A stretch of DNA of 64,000 nucleotides from Paraspadella gotoi (lineage: Eukaryota; Chaetognatha). Positions 8,645-21,642 of this stretch are shown here, one piece after another. Location of the stretch: positions 22,135,486 through 22,199,485 of the forward strand of contig CM119267.1 in NCBI GenBank assembly GCA_051294375.1. Reading direction: 5' to 3'. The translations under genes and the position numbers were made by a program. The notes beneath the pieces are model-generated. The model was not told the origin of the DNA and did not search any database. It was given only the letters and a program-made list of their open reading frames with translations. Positions within the stretch are counted from its first letter, which is position 1. Every line of letters begins with the position of its first letter.

Positions 8645-11059
8645 TTAAGCCTCTTTGCAACAGGATTTCGTCGCCTCCCCATGACAAGCATCTTTATTTG
8701 CGCAGCAAGATTTGGACTCTTTAAACTCGTACGCCTGCATATTCTCCTGGCGACAACAGGAATCTGATTGGACGTTCTTCCCGCCGCAATGACAAGGTTC
8801 TTTTTCTTGCGAGGCTGCGAGATAAATTGGACCAGATTAAACTGCTATAAACAATGGCAAAGAGGTTGGGTGGATAACAAAATATACCTTCGCCACCACT
8901 GTAGCAGGGCCACTCTTCCTTGTCCAACCAAAGGGGAATATTTCGCCGGTTGGGATGCAGCTTCCGATAATGGACAATCATGAAAATGACGCCGACGAGA
9001 AAAAAACCGACGACGACGGAGACGACGATCAATTTAACGGAGAGAGGATGATGTGGAGAGGCGAACAAAGCCCTTATTGTTTAAATCAAAAGAAACATTG
9101 TTCATTTTTATTAGCTAATTATATTTATTAATCATCATTTAGTAACCACAAAGCGACGACGGCGAGGTTCTCGACGAAGACGAGGGAATAAAAGGCGGCG
9201 AGGCGAAACCGCGTGCGCCCTTCGAGGAGATTGAAGAAGGCGAAGACGTGAATGACGGCGGCGAAAAAGCGGAAGACGCGCTCCTCGGCGGCGGAGGAGC
9301 AAAAGCGAGAGTTTTGCGAGAGAATCCAAGCGAGCATGGCGAGGAAGTGACCTGGATAAAAAAATGGGGGTGGGCGAAGGGACTTGTTAATGTAACTTCT
9401 CCAAACTGATGCATGTTTGTATAGTTTCCTCACCCCCGACGAAGAGAGCGAGATGCCAGACGCGAAAGACGGAAGCGAATAAAGCGAGGACGAGGACTCG
9501 AGGAAGGAGGACGAAGAATCGCCAGATGAACATCGTCACGCAGGCCAAGTGGGAAACGTTGCCCTTGTCCGGACGGCTGTCGATAAATGTTGGTTATTTT
9601 CACTCGCTCATCAATAATTAGTATTAAATACGTAATTTAAGATGAAAATAAACTAATATTTCGCCGAAAACCGATTTTTTTTTAGACAGTGAATGTCACC
9701 TAAATCTAAGCGCCTTGTGGTAGGCGACGAGGCCCCAAGAGATTGAGATAACTGATACAAAGACGCTGACGATTTCGGCGGTCGTCGCCACGTCGAGGCT
9801 GTCTGTCTCGTCTATGCGGATGTTATCTTCGCACCTGGAGTCGGTCCTCGATTACATTTGAACTTGCATTTAGATTGTTTTGAAATGAAGTTTTTAAAGC
9901 GTTCTTATAGCGTGCTGTAAACCTGCTCAAAACCCTTCCTTCGATCGGACCATTATCTTTGGGACAGGCGAAGAACTTGCGGGAGAGGATGTAAAGCTGA
10001 AGGATGGTCTGCGGCGCTGACTCCATGAAGCACTCGTAGAGCCGCAACATCGCGGCGTCAGCGTCTTCGTAGAGCATCATGTCGTAGTTGTAGCGGGCTT
10101 TGCATTCGTACTCGCAAATCTTTTGCAGGGTAGGGGGAGAGTAGCTGACGGTAGGTGAAGCCATTTCGGCCTTTTCTTTCCCTTTCTCGCCAAAATTGCT
10201 GGAGGAAGCATCGGCCTCTCTCTCAGCCCGCCGCATCTTCCCCGAGAACCAACGCGCCTTCAATCCGTAATGAATGCTGTCGATGTAGCGCATCACGGGT
10301 CCAACCTGGAGGATCATCAGGGCGCCGCGGAAAACCCAACGCCACCGAGAAATCGGGGTCGAACCTGAAAAGAAACAGAAAGATGACAAATTAAATAATG
10401 TTTAGAAATACGGTATTAAAGATTGTCAACAAACCAGCTTCTCGACGACACGCCTCCCTGTAGTCGGAAATGTACCACCGAAGGGAAAAGGCTGACATAA
10501 CCAACGAGGGAACGAAAATGAAGATCAGAGTCAACGCAAACCAATTCCAGTGTAGTTCGGCCGGGTTCGTGGGGTCTTGCGCCTTTAAAAAATAATTAAA
10601 TAATTAAATAAATAAATAATTAAATAATCATTTCTTACAGGAGTTTAAACTTATAATGCTGTGGTGGCGAAAGGCTTACAAAAACCGGGGCACAATTTAG
10701 GAGTAATTATGATATAATTTATTTTTCAGTAGATTAATGACGACGTTTGAATTTTGAAAGAGAATCCGGACCTGGTCGGCCTCGACGGCCCTGGCGTAGT
10801 GATATGACGCCACCCAAAAGTCGCTGAGAAGATCGAGGATGTAGGTGAGAATGGAGTAAACGGTGATGAGGATGTCGTAGTTGGAATAGGGCATCCCCTC
10901 GGGACGGGAATCCACCTCGTCCGCGAATGCCGCCCGGCGATCTTGAGACAGCGGCGTCTCGTCGCGGCTGCGCAGCGGTTTTCGCGCCCGAAGACGCCGG
11001 CTGACGCATATGCGGGCGCAGTAGAGGCTGCATTGAGCATTGTGGTTGTAGGCCACCAT
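8645..11059 (-). CDS. Xk-related phospholipid scramblase (CED-8/XKR type), 575 aa
   Basis: Multi-pass plasma-membrane protein of the Xk-related family, members of which scramble phosphatidylserine in apoptosis after caspase cleavage. Eight exons in consistent phase: 10772-11059, 10435-10582, 9923-10364, 9700-9846, 9434-9576, 9147-9351, 8888-9072, 8645-8814. Family features include YILDLLSDFWVA in the first membrane segment, FVPSLVMSAFSLRW, ILQVGPVMRYIDS, the ESAPQTILQLYIL segment, and a final membrane helix followed by HYRKLHPN. Residues 47-50 are DEVD followed by Ser, a textbook executioner-caspase site in the N-terminal cytosolic tail, the side where C. elegans CED-8 is cut. The C-terminal tail after residue 520 is unusually Cys-rich (about 10 cysteines). 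The start is the first ATG of the open frame. Confidence 0.9.
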
Positions 11060-12062
11060 GGTGCGGGTCACGGGGGTTCGGTTAGAAAGAAGTGGCGTAA
11101 AGAATCAGAGTGATCTTTTGTCTTTCAGACGAGTTTTTCTTTGGACGCCATTTACTAACCCGTATCTCCTCGTCGGCTTTAAGGCACGAGGAACTAAATA
11201 ATTAAAAAATAAGACTTCGGGATAAAAACTCGTTCCGTTTGTCATATGGCACAAACAAGAAAAAACACGATTGATGTAATAAAAGCGTTCAGGAAAAAAA
11301 GTGGTAATAAGGAAAAGTAATTTTCTTTAAAAACTCATGAAGGAAAACTGCGAAAACATTGCTTACATTTTTTTCTTCAAACACAGCTATGGAACGACCA
11401 TAAATATTCCATTTAAGCAAGTAACAAATAATTACAAGAGAGTAATAAATAGCTAATTAAGCCCGTAATGAAAATTCGCAAAGAATTTTAAGCAAGGTAA
11501 GCTATGTCAATTTCCGCATTTCACGCTATTTTGTGATACCACAATAAAACGTTAGGTACTGCGCAGGTTAGAAAAAAATTAGCAGTATACCTGAGTTGAA
11601 AAAATACTACAAATAAATTCAGGCTAGTTCGGTGATGAAGACTAGATTTCCAAGACGCGACCTTAAAAGTCGTGGAAATGCGTTTAGTGCTAGGGCCTAG
11701 GGGAATTAAAACAAATATCTGAGGCAAAAAATAAATTATCTATTTATAAAATCCCCTAAGGTACTATTTTAAATACTAAATTATTTTCCTCCCACAGTCT
11801 AAGCAATACGTTTCCACGAGTTTCGATTAATGCTCAATCTCTTAATTTCATAACATTAACGAATCCCAGTTTGGCCGATACCCCGTTGATTAACATCCCA
11901 TCCACAAATCGAAACCGAATCGTCGGGTCAACAAATAATAAAAAACAACACCCCAAAACGACGCGCCGTGCGTGCATTCAACGGAATTCAATTAAAATCA
12001 AACAGAATTTTTTATTAAAAAATCACATTAATTTCATTTAAAATTTCGAGGCGTCTCTTTTT
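11060..12062. other. 1-kb spacer between the CLIP-170 and Xk-related genes
   Basis: AT-rich DNA holding the 3'UTR of the CLIP-170 gene and the promoter of the Xk-related gene. I see no convincing coding exon or RNA gene on either strand. Confidence 0.5.
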
Positions 12063-15000
12063 TTAAAAGGTCTCTTCGCCGTCGCAGTCGGCCGTGTCGT
12101 GTCCGAATACTTCGCAGTTGTCACAATAGGATCGCGTGGCGGAACGCGAACCTCGGTGGCGAGACGAGTTGAGGTCGAGATCGTCGTCGTCGTCCGCCTG
12201 AACCATCGTTTGTGTGGGGCAGTCCTCTGTGTCGTGGAGATCGAACTGAAGCGGGGGTGGAGAGATAAGGTGTTGAACCAGATGGTCCCAACAAATCTTA
12301 GACTTTTTTTAAACGAAATATATCAATAAGAAAAATTCTAAACCCGAACCACCTCGTCGCAGATGTCGCAAAAGAGCCTTGGCGCCGGAGCTCTGACGTT
12401 TGGGCCGTCTCCGGCAGCGCCGAGGTCGACTCCGTTGGACATGCCCGTTACGTCGTTCTCAAACACCTCCAGGCGCATCCGGAGTTGGTCATTCTTTCGG
12501 TGAAGGTCAACGATGACCGAGTTTAAAAAGTCCACCTGGCCCTAAGGGAAGGGGAGAAGAGAAAGTGTCGGAGTAGACGGTTAGTTCCTTTTTTCATAAA
12601 ATAGGACGTAAAACGATTTAAATGAGGTGAGAATATCGATATGTGAAAAAGTAACTTTATATTCTACTACATCGGTGAAACGCTGACAGGTCGGAATTGA
12701 TATTTGGGTGGCGCCGATTCAAATTTTTTAAAAATTTTTATACATGAACCTGATAATTTTAATTTTTGCTTAGGCTTGAAACAGTAATTCAACATTAGAT
12801 AGAACGTTCAAAACTAAAATTATGAGAATCTCAAAACGGAGAAAATTAAACAAGGGTCAGAGGATGCGACAATTTGTTTAAAGATACTTCATAGGAGTTT
12901 TAAATATAATATTCTCAGGACTAAGTAAATAAATATCTAATAATCTATTAATTTACCTAACAACTCAATTTTTTTGAGTCATTGGCAGAAAGGCTGGGAA
13001 TTCCCACTGGCATATATGAAAACCCTGCTTTTTTATAATAAAAGAAATATTTAAGCACAATTGAGTCCCGCGGTAAATTGAACGTTGCCCAAAGGTTTCT
13101 CGGAAAAGTTTAATGCACACTAAAACGCGTTTTAATTGGACTTTCATGCGGGCACAAAAATGACATACCGTCAAATAGTCGTTTTCAGCCTGAGAAAAAT
13201 ATAATGTGCAGAATGTGATGCAACAAATGCGCCGAGCCAATCGAATCAAAGTTTAACGACTAAAAATTACCTGTAAATCGGTGTCTTCTGAAGAATGTGT
13301 TTCAACGAGTTCTTTCCCACCATCTTTCAACGCTTTTTCCAGTTTAGACACCTATAAGTTTAAAATACCAATTATTTTCATGCTCATTTTCCGAGAGAGA
13401 CCACAACCGTGTTGTTGAGTGCGACAGTACAAATTACCGCCTGTTATTTCCTAGCTACAGAACATCTGACTATAGTCCGCCACTATAGGTTGGTTAGAAA
13501 TACTATCGCGCATACTAGCATTGACACCAATGGGGTGCGGACCCCAGGTCGCTCGGTGAGAAGAGAATACTCGATCTTACGCCACCGAGGTTGTACTGAT
13601 GAAATCAGGCGGGTGTTGACAGTGAATGTGATGCCACACATGTATAGTATACCTTTTCTTCAAGCTTTTTCTTTTCAGTCTGAAGAGATTCCACTGACGA
13701 CTTTGAAGGCGAAAGAGTCCTGTCGTATTTGAGCTTCTCTATTTCCTTATCTTTCGCCGCAAGGTCGACTTGACTGGCTTCGATGTGCGTATCGAGTTCT
13801 TCTTTGCTCCTCTGCTTTAAGTCTTCGTATTTATGTTTTAGTTGCTTGTATTTTTGTTCAACCTTATAGACGAAAAAAAATTATGTTTGCTTGTGAAGAG
13901 AAAAAAAAATGTAACATGTCCTACTTTACCTGCTCTTTCGTTTCCAGAGCCTCTCTCAATTGAGCAGTTTCTCCCAGTAGTTCGTTCTTTTCAAGGTCGA
14001 CGGTTGCCAGTTTTTCTTTATTTTCTTCAAGGTCCTTTTGGATTGACGAGAGTTCCAATTGTAGTTTTTGTTCGGATTGCTTATATTTTTCAAGAGAAGC
14101 CTGAAGCTTTTGCTCATAACTGCTTTTTTCTGCTCCTTGTGTCTGTTTTAACAATGCAGTTTCACTTGAAAGACTTTCAAACTTTTCTTCCGCCTTACTA
14201 AGTTTTTTAGTAAGATCTTTGACCGTCTTGTCTAATTTTTCATTTTCTTTCGCATCTTGTCTTGTTTTTTCCTGCAATGATTTCTCCTGTTTTTTCATCT
14301 CTTCTAATTCGGCCCGAAGGTTAGAAACCTCACTGGAAGACTGATTACTGTCCTCCAAAGCCTTCACATTGACGCTTTTAATCTCATCAAATTCTGTTTT
14401 TAACTGTAGAAGTTCTGCTTCAAGATTAACGGCTTTCTTACTATTTATTGTATTTTCTTTTTCTAATCTTTCTCTTTCATTTTTTTCTACAGACTTTTCA
14501 AATTCGAAGCGATCTCTCTCCTTAAGAATGGACGCCTTTTCCGAAGTAAGCGCATGCTTTTCAACTGTTAAACTATCTCTTTCTTTCTCCAGCAGAATGT
14601 TGTTCGCGTCTTTTTCTGCTAGATTTTCTTCAAGCTCTTGAACTCGCCTATCATTTTCATTTGATCTTTCTTTAGAATTAACCATTAGTTTACCGTTTTC
14701 ATCTTTCAATTTTGTAAATTCTGATTCCAAACTAGTTTTTGCAGTTTCGAGATCTTTTAATTTCGATTCTAACGAAACGCCATTTGCTTTAAGACTTTCA
14801 ATTAATGACGATTGTTTTATTTTATTTTCTTCCAACTCTTCATTAGCACTTTGTAATTTTTTTATTTCTAAGTTAAGATCATCTAGAGAATTTGTCATTG
14901 CAGCACTTTCTTTGTTTTTTAAAGCATTATTCTTTTCATTCTCTTCTTTTTGTTTTTCCAAGTGGCGAATTTTTCCGCTTAACAATTTAATTTCGTCACT

Positions 15001-18000
15001 TTTCTCTTCTAAATTTTTTTTCCCACTTTTTTCTTTGGTCTTTAATTCTTCTTCTAAGCTAGATATATCGGATTGTTTCACCTTAATTTCACTTTGCAAG
15101 TCTTTATATTTATCTTCTAAATCCTTACAACTTTTTTCTGATGTTTCAAGCTTTTCCTCCAGTAACTTTTTGTCCTTTTTCGCTTTTTCTCTTAAATCCA
15201 ATATCTCCTCAGTTAAAGATTCTAAGCTGGTCTTTGCACTCTGTTTGTCTTCTTCAGCTATTCTTTTCTCGCGTTCTAAGGTTTCCTGTTGAGCTTCAAG
15301 TTTTCCCTTTCCTTCCTCTAATGTTATGACCTTTTGTTTTAAATCTTGAGTCCCCTTATCTTTATCGCCCATAAAATCTTTAAGCTTTTCCACAGTTTCT
15401 TGGGCCTTGACTATTTCGGTTTGCCTCGCATCAAGATCTTTATGTAATTGTTCGACCTCAGAATTTTTCTCTTGTAATTTATCGTCCGCCGCCCTAAGTT
15501 TTTCTTTGTTTATGTCCAAATCATTTGTGATTGCAGTTATTTCTTGCTTTAATTTTTCTAATTCGTTATCCTTTTGTTCATTAAGTTTGTCGATAACTTT
15601 GATTTGGCTTTCAAGGTCTTTGATTTTTAAACTATTTTGTTTCTTTTCTAGAGCAGTTTCTTCTTCAACCTCTTGCTTCTCTTTTTCCAAAATCCTTTGT
15701 TTTTCCTCTAATCTCTTATTTTCCTCTTCAGTAAACTTTATCTTATCATTTAATTTCTTAGAGAACTCACTTTGTTCATCCAAAGAAACTTTCAAAGCAG
15801 AAATATTTTTTTTAAATCTTTTTACTTCTTCATTTTTCTCTTTTAATTGTTTATCTAAATTAATTTTATCTGCCTCAAGCTTGTCCGCCAGCTGCTTTTG
15901 ATCTCCTACTGATGACTTCAATAATGTTTCATTTTCATCAAATTTTTTTTGGAAATTTAACATTTCAGTCTTAGCTCGTTCTAATTCCTCCTCAAGTTTT
16001 AAGTTTGATTCACGCGAATCTTCCAACAAACTTTCTTTTTCTTTTTTAAAAGCAGCCAGCTCCTTTTCGGCTCCAATCTTTTTCTGCATCATCAAATCTT
16101 TTTCTTTAACCAGAGCGCATTTTTCCTCTTCTAATGCTAACACTCTTTCGTTTAATGCGCTTTCACCGGACGCGTTGTCCGACATCATGTCCTTCAAACT
16201 TTGAACCATTTCTTTTTCCGCCTTCAGCTCGTTTTCTAACTGCGAGGCCTTGGCGATCGATTCATCAATTCGTTTATCCTTTTCCAGGACAAGATTTTCA
16301 AAGTTCGAAACCTTCTTTTCCATATCACTAGCCTTTACTGAGAAGGAATCCCTCGACTCTCTCGCTTCATTCAGTTGACTCGTCGCAGATTCGATCTTTT
16401 CGTCCTTCAGTTTCATTTCTTCCTTAAAATCATCGACCATTTTTTCTAATTGATTTCTTCGACCCTCTTCCTTTTCTAATTGCCCTTTCAATTTCTCTAT
16501 ATCCCTTTGATTCTCCTCCTCCTTCGAAGCCATGTCCTCCGAAGTCTTAGAAAAATCCTTCAAGGCCGCCTCCAGTTCTTTTATCTTATCCTCCTTTTGG
16601 TTCGACTCCGAGGAGGAATTCTCGGCGCCTTTTGTCACAGCAGCCAGTTGTTGCTGCAACTCCTCGACCATCTCTTTGTATCGCACAATTTCTTGACTCT
16701 CCCTGGCGTCAGCGTCGTTTTTCGCCAAATCCAACTCCTTCTCCAGTCGTTGCACATTTTCTTCAAATCGTTTAATCTTTTCGGTTTGGACTTCGTCGTC
16801 CTTATCCTTTGTGGAAGCTTTGGCCGCAGCCAACTGTTCCTCTAACTCTTCTACCTTCTCTTTGTATTTCTGTATATGCTGGCTCTCGCTGAAGACGGCG
16901 GCGCTGGCGTTCTCGCCTCCAGCCTGCAACAGTTGGGCTTTGAGATTTTCCAAATCGCCCAGAAGCTTCTCGTTTTCCGATTCCTCCTTTTTCAACTTTT
17001 CCTCCAAAATCCCTATACGCTTGTTGTCATTCTCTTGATCGCCTAAAAGGTTGAGTGGGAGAAAATTTACAACTACAATTATGTAAGCTCTTATGCTGTA
17101 CAATGTAAATATACGCATATATCATCGATATTTTCCTCCACCAGATTCTATCACTAAAAAAATCCGAGCGCGCGGTTGGTATTTTTAGTCTGCGCTGGGG
17201 GTTAAATTTTTATTAACGCCTCTTATTGTCAAATTATATTATATCTTTACGTTTCTCACTACATAAAAGGAGAATAACTTTTAAAAGAAGCAAGCGTCTA
17301 AAAACTGATCCATCGATTGCGAAATCAAAATATTGAAAAGGAAAATCGAATGCGGATTAAAAAAAATATTGAATTGAACATCTCGGACACAATAAGCTAA
17401 GTTAATAAATAGAAGTTGCGGTTTACTTGAATATGGTTCACTGAACGCGGGTATGTGTCCCGAATTTTTCAATTTCAACGTTTTAAATAAACAAAAAAAG
17501 CATTTTATACTCACCAGGCCCGTCGAGCGAGGCGAACGACGGCGCTGCCACAAAGGCAAACAAACTTATACAATAATTTTTTTTGCCACTAGCACCATTG
17601 CAAAGTTAAACCGTGTAAACCGTGCACCAAAAGCGAAGTGACACCGTTTACACCCAAAGTCATAAAACTTGTAACATTGTACAGGTTTTATAAGGACAGC
17701 GACTTCACATGGACATTCAATAAACACCAATAGACGTTGGAGACCTTTCAACGACCCGTCGCCCACTACCCGACTCCCCTTTACCTTCAGAAGTGATCTG
17801 CGCCTCCTCGATGCGGAACTGGAGATCCTCCACTTCCCTGTCGCGCTCTTCCAACGAGTTTTCCGCTTCTTTCAACTTCGTGTCCGAGTCACTCAGTTTC
17901 TCGCGAAGTTCTTTAGTTATTCTTTCCGTTTCCATCCTTTTCGTAGTCAACAAAATAACAATTTAAAGATTTAATTGGAGCGTTCCTTAATTAATAGATA

Positions 18001-21000
18001 ATTCCTCCCTCTCTTCATTGATGCTTTCTCACAACTTCTTTCTCATCTGTTTCCTCCGCGGCCGCTTCCCTCAGCATCCCCCTCCCAATTTTAAACTGCC
18101 TAACCTATAAATTTCCATTTCGGCCTTGAAAGAAGTGAGGGCGGCGTCGGCCTCTTCGGCGTTGGCGGTCGCCCGCGCCACCTCCGATCTTTCCAGGTCG
18201 CGCTCCTTCAACAGCTGATCCACGTGTTGTTCTTTCTCGCGGAGAGCGTCCTGCAGCGCCGTCGACGACGCCGAGGCGCCGGTTGACGGCGACATTGACG
18301 TCCCCGCCGTCGCCGCTTTTCGCGTCAGGCGAGACTGGGTTACGGACGTTCCGATTCTTGGGAAAGTTGAAGTGAAAAGTGAATAGTGCATAAGTTTAAA
18401 TGGGGTAGACTTGGTGAGACCATTTTTAACAAACGCCCAATAAAATTAGTTTTTTTCCTTTCGCATCCCTTATAACCACTGCACCGCTGTTATTTTTAAA
18501 AAAGTTTTACAACTTTTCACTGAATACAAGAACGAGTTATCATTCCTGACACATTCGATCGAATCTGCAATTTGTGAGTGAACATGGAGCGAACGCAGTG
18601 AAGGATGAGTGAACATGGAGCGAACGCTGTGAAGGATGAGTAAACATTCTAACTTTCGTGATTTCAGGTTTCACGATTTTGCTGGGGTTAAGTAGGTGTT
18701 TTTTTGTAATATTTTCGGTCAGTTACAACAATTAGCGTACCTAGAGCTAGTTGTCGACGGTTTTCTGCAGAAATTTTCCCAAAAGAAGCGAGTATAAACG
18801 AGTAAATTTTATGAAATTCTAGTATTAGTAGCTAAATTATATTCTGTTCTTACCCGCTAGAAAGGCTAAAAGTTTGCCTAATTTAATATTTCAATTTTAT
18901 ATTTCTTAAAATCAAAGGTTGAAAAGTATTGTAAGTCACCTGGTGGTGGATCGGTTGGAAATGGCGGAAGAGATGGATGATATCGAGGAGATGGATTCTT
19001 GGGATCCCGCGCGGGACAAAGACGTCGCCCCCATTTTGACCCCCGTCCTTCCGGGGGTGAGGGAAGTGGTGGAGGAGGTGAGAGTTCCCGATTTGAGGCG
19101 GGAGGAGGCGGGGCGAACTGTGGGCGTCGTGCGGAGACTACCGCGGCGTTGAGCGCCGTCGGGGACTTGAGTTATGAAGAGAATGGCGAATCAAGTGTCG
19201 GAGGGGTTGAGGGAGGAAAAATGCAAGATTACTAGTTTTTTTTTTTCATTTTTGTTTATAATATTATTTAATAATAAGACTTATTCGTAATAGTCAAAAT
19301 ATTTTCTCAGCTAATCTGGATCGGAAGGTAAAAAAAAAGTAGAATTTTCATTTTTCTCTTTCGCAAACGATCGCATCCCTCTATTAACATATCTTCACTC
19401 ACCGGCGGCGTCGACGCCTTCTAAACGGACGACCTTATGGCTGGGGGCGAAGAGGCCGTAGAGGGCGCGGCAAGTGAAGTATCGCTTTCCGGCCACAGAA
19501 CCGTCGTTCTTCCCGTGGCGCTCGTCCAGTTCGATCCCCGCCCACGTCCCCTTAGCGAAATCCGTCTCTCCGAGAAAACGGAGAGTCCCTTTGCGGGAGC
19601 CTGTGGTGGCGGGTGAAGCAAGGAAAAGATTGGGGTAGAAGTGTTTAGGATTGAAGTCGATTGGGAAAACACATATTTAACAGCTCCGTCTCAAGAAAAT
19701 GGGGGAGAAGAGAGACGTAAGGAAAATCGACCTGACATCGATCCACGGGTAAACTACAGTGAACGGAGTAAAGAATAAAAATCCACGGAAACTATTCAAA
19801 AAAGTGATTGCGATTGTCGGTAAATATCCAAGATCTATTTTAAAAGTGGTAGACTGGTGGTGCTTTTTGAACCTCAACTTCACCGGAACATATTTGAAAC
19901 TGACAAACATGCAAGAAACAAACATTGATAACGGGACTATATCAAAAATTGACAGTGCGCAACGAAAAACGCGCACGTCGGAAAGCGACAATTGAAATGG
20001 TCGGAACATTAGAAGAGAAAAAAACTGACGCCCAGTGACAGGTTTTAATTTTAGAAGATCATGCGAGTGGTTTCATTAATTTAATTGTTTGTGAAACTAT
20101 ACACCAGTTAAACTTCTATTGTTTTCACATATTATCTGATGACGAATTACGAGTTACTTAATTGATCAGTGATCTTTTATTTTCTAAATCTTAAGTTGAA
20201 AATGTGTGGTTACCTAATCCTGGGTTGGGTCACCGAAACCGATTGGCACAAACGAAAAGAAGGGGCTAACATTTGATATCATTGAAAAGCTTTTTTGCCA
20301 GGCTTAGGCTAATATAGTAATCAAATAACGCAGTCAAAATTAAATAAATCATGTAAAATTAATAATAAGAAAAAAAAACTCACCGGAAACGACGACTCGG
20401 TCGCCAATCTCCAGATTGGTCGCCGCCTCGTCCGCCGCAGCTGAAGGGGGTGTCGCCATGGAAGCGGGGGTGGGTGTGGGCGGGGAGGCGGCGGAGTTGG
20501 AGACGATGGAGGAGGAAGAGGAAGTTCGGGACATCGCGGACGGAGGCTTTAAGCCTGAATAAAAGAATCAAGAGTTTTCAAACCTAACGCAGTTATAAGG
20601 AGGAATTGTCCTAGTAACTTACGCACTTGAAGAATGATTAACTGCCTCGATAATAAAAATTTGGTAGCTAGATTTTGATCAGATATCAAACCTGACCCGT
20701 CGAAAAGAAGCAATGACCACGACAAACGAGATTACGATTCACGATTAAGACCCGTATCTCGAACGGAAGACTCTTTAAAATTCCGCAATAACCTCTCACC
20801 CGTCGAATCGAAATTCACCAAGGGGAAAAATAAATATAAAAAAATAAAAAATAGCGAACCCGATCTAGGGGGCGTGACTTTCTCTTCCGTCGTCGAGGAT
20901 TTTCTCGGTGTCGCGGCGGGCGGAGACTGAAGTCGCGAGGATGGCGGAGACGCGGCGCCGGAAACGCCGGAAACGCCCGAGTCGCTCCCGGCCGGCGTCG

Positions 21001-21642
21001 TCGACGAGACGGAGGTAGTGGAGGACGTCATGGAAGCTTCGCCTTCCGCGCGGAGCAGCTTCGACAACTTGGTGAAAATTCCTGGAGGAGGAAGGGGAAA
21101 AGGAGTGGCGGATTTAACTCCGCATTTCATCATCGCCGACTCGCCCTCTTATACATCTTTACCTCTGTTGGGATCCGTTTGAAAATAACGGACGCCTTGC
21201 ACGGAACCGTCATTTTTGCCACAGGCTTCGTCGAGAACGACACCAGCCCAGTCGCCCGGCGCGAATTTGGTTTCGCCGACGAAGGCGACGACGCCGGGTT
21301 GCTTTCCGGCGCCGACGAGGACGCGATCGCCGACTACGGAAAAACATTTTTTTACACCTTTTTAAAGTAAATAAATTAGAGGAATATGATTTTAGGATCG
21401 TAACTCCACCGCTACTATATAAGGCAATCAGTACTAAAGAGGGTCGCCTCGCTATCGGCCCCTCAACTCCCCGTAACACAGCCATAGTGACCTTTAAAGT
21501 CGTCGGATTTGGCGAGATCAGTGGAAGAGGCGGTTGCGCCGCTCTTGGCCAACAGGCCGGCCTTAAGCCCGCCCGGTTTGATGGAGCCGATTTTGCTAGC
21601 CGGCGGTTTGAGTCCGCCCTTTGGAGGCGGAATTGAACTCAT
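12063..21642 (-). CDS. CLIP1: CLIP-170 microtubule plus-end tracking protein, 1790 aa
   Basis: CLIP-170 binds growing microtubule plus ends and recruits dynactin. Fifteen exons join in phase: 21492-21642, 21163-21333, 20860-21081, 20384-20554, 19403-19600, 18940-19165, 18105-18356, 17785-17936, 17515-17544, 13930-17042, 13653-13862, 13271-13351, 13169-13189, 12350-12541, 12063-12245. The N terminus is [14 protein letters not shown]. Two CAP-Gly domains follow, each with its GKNDG motif. A Ser-rich segment with [13 protein letters not shown] comes next, then the diagnostic [20 protein letters not shown] start of the coiled coil. The coil exceeds 1100 residues and sits mostly in one 3.1-kb exon. 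The tail has [14 protein letters not shown], two zinc knuckles ([16 protein letters not shown] and [15 protein letters not shown]) and ends EETF, close to the EEY/F ligand of CAP-Gly domains. Exons 9 and 13 are 30 and 21 nt and may be alternative. It is longer than human CLIP-170 (about 1430 aa) through the coil. Confidence 0.95.
18576..18648. repeat. short tandem repeat in a CLIP1 intron (31-bp unit, 2.3 copies)
   Basis: Two nearly identical 31-bp units (gagtgaacatggagcgaacg...) follow directly at 18576-18606 and 18607-18637 with one base difference, and a partial third copy follows. It lies in the intron between exons 6 and 7 of CLIP1. Confidence 0.8.

Noticed and set aside
8721-9068. Separate small membrane protein gene
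   Set aside because: Phase and family features show it is exon 7 of the Xk-related gene (last membrane helix followed by HYRKLHPN).
18919-19152. Plus-strand frame starting [20 protein letters not shown]
   Set aside because: Antisense of CLIP1 exon 6, whose [10 protein letters not shown] segment and splice phases fit the minus strand.
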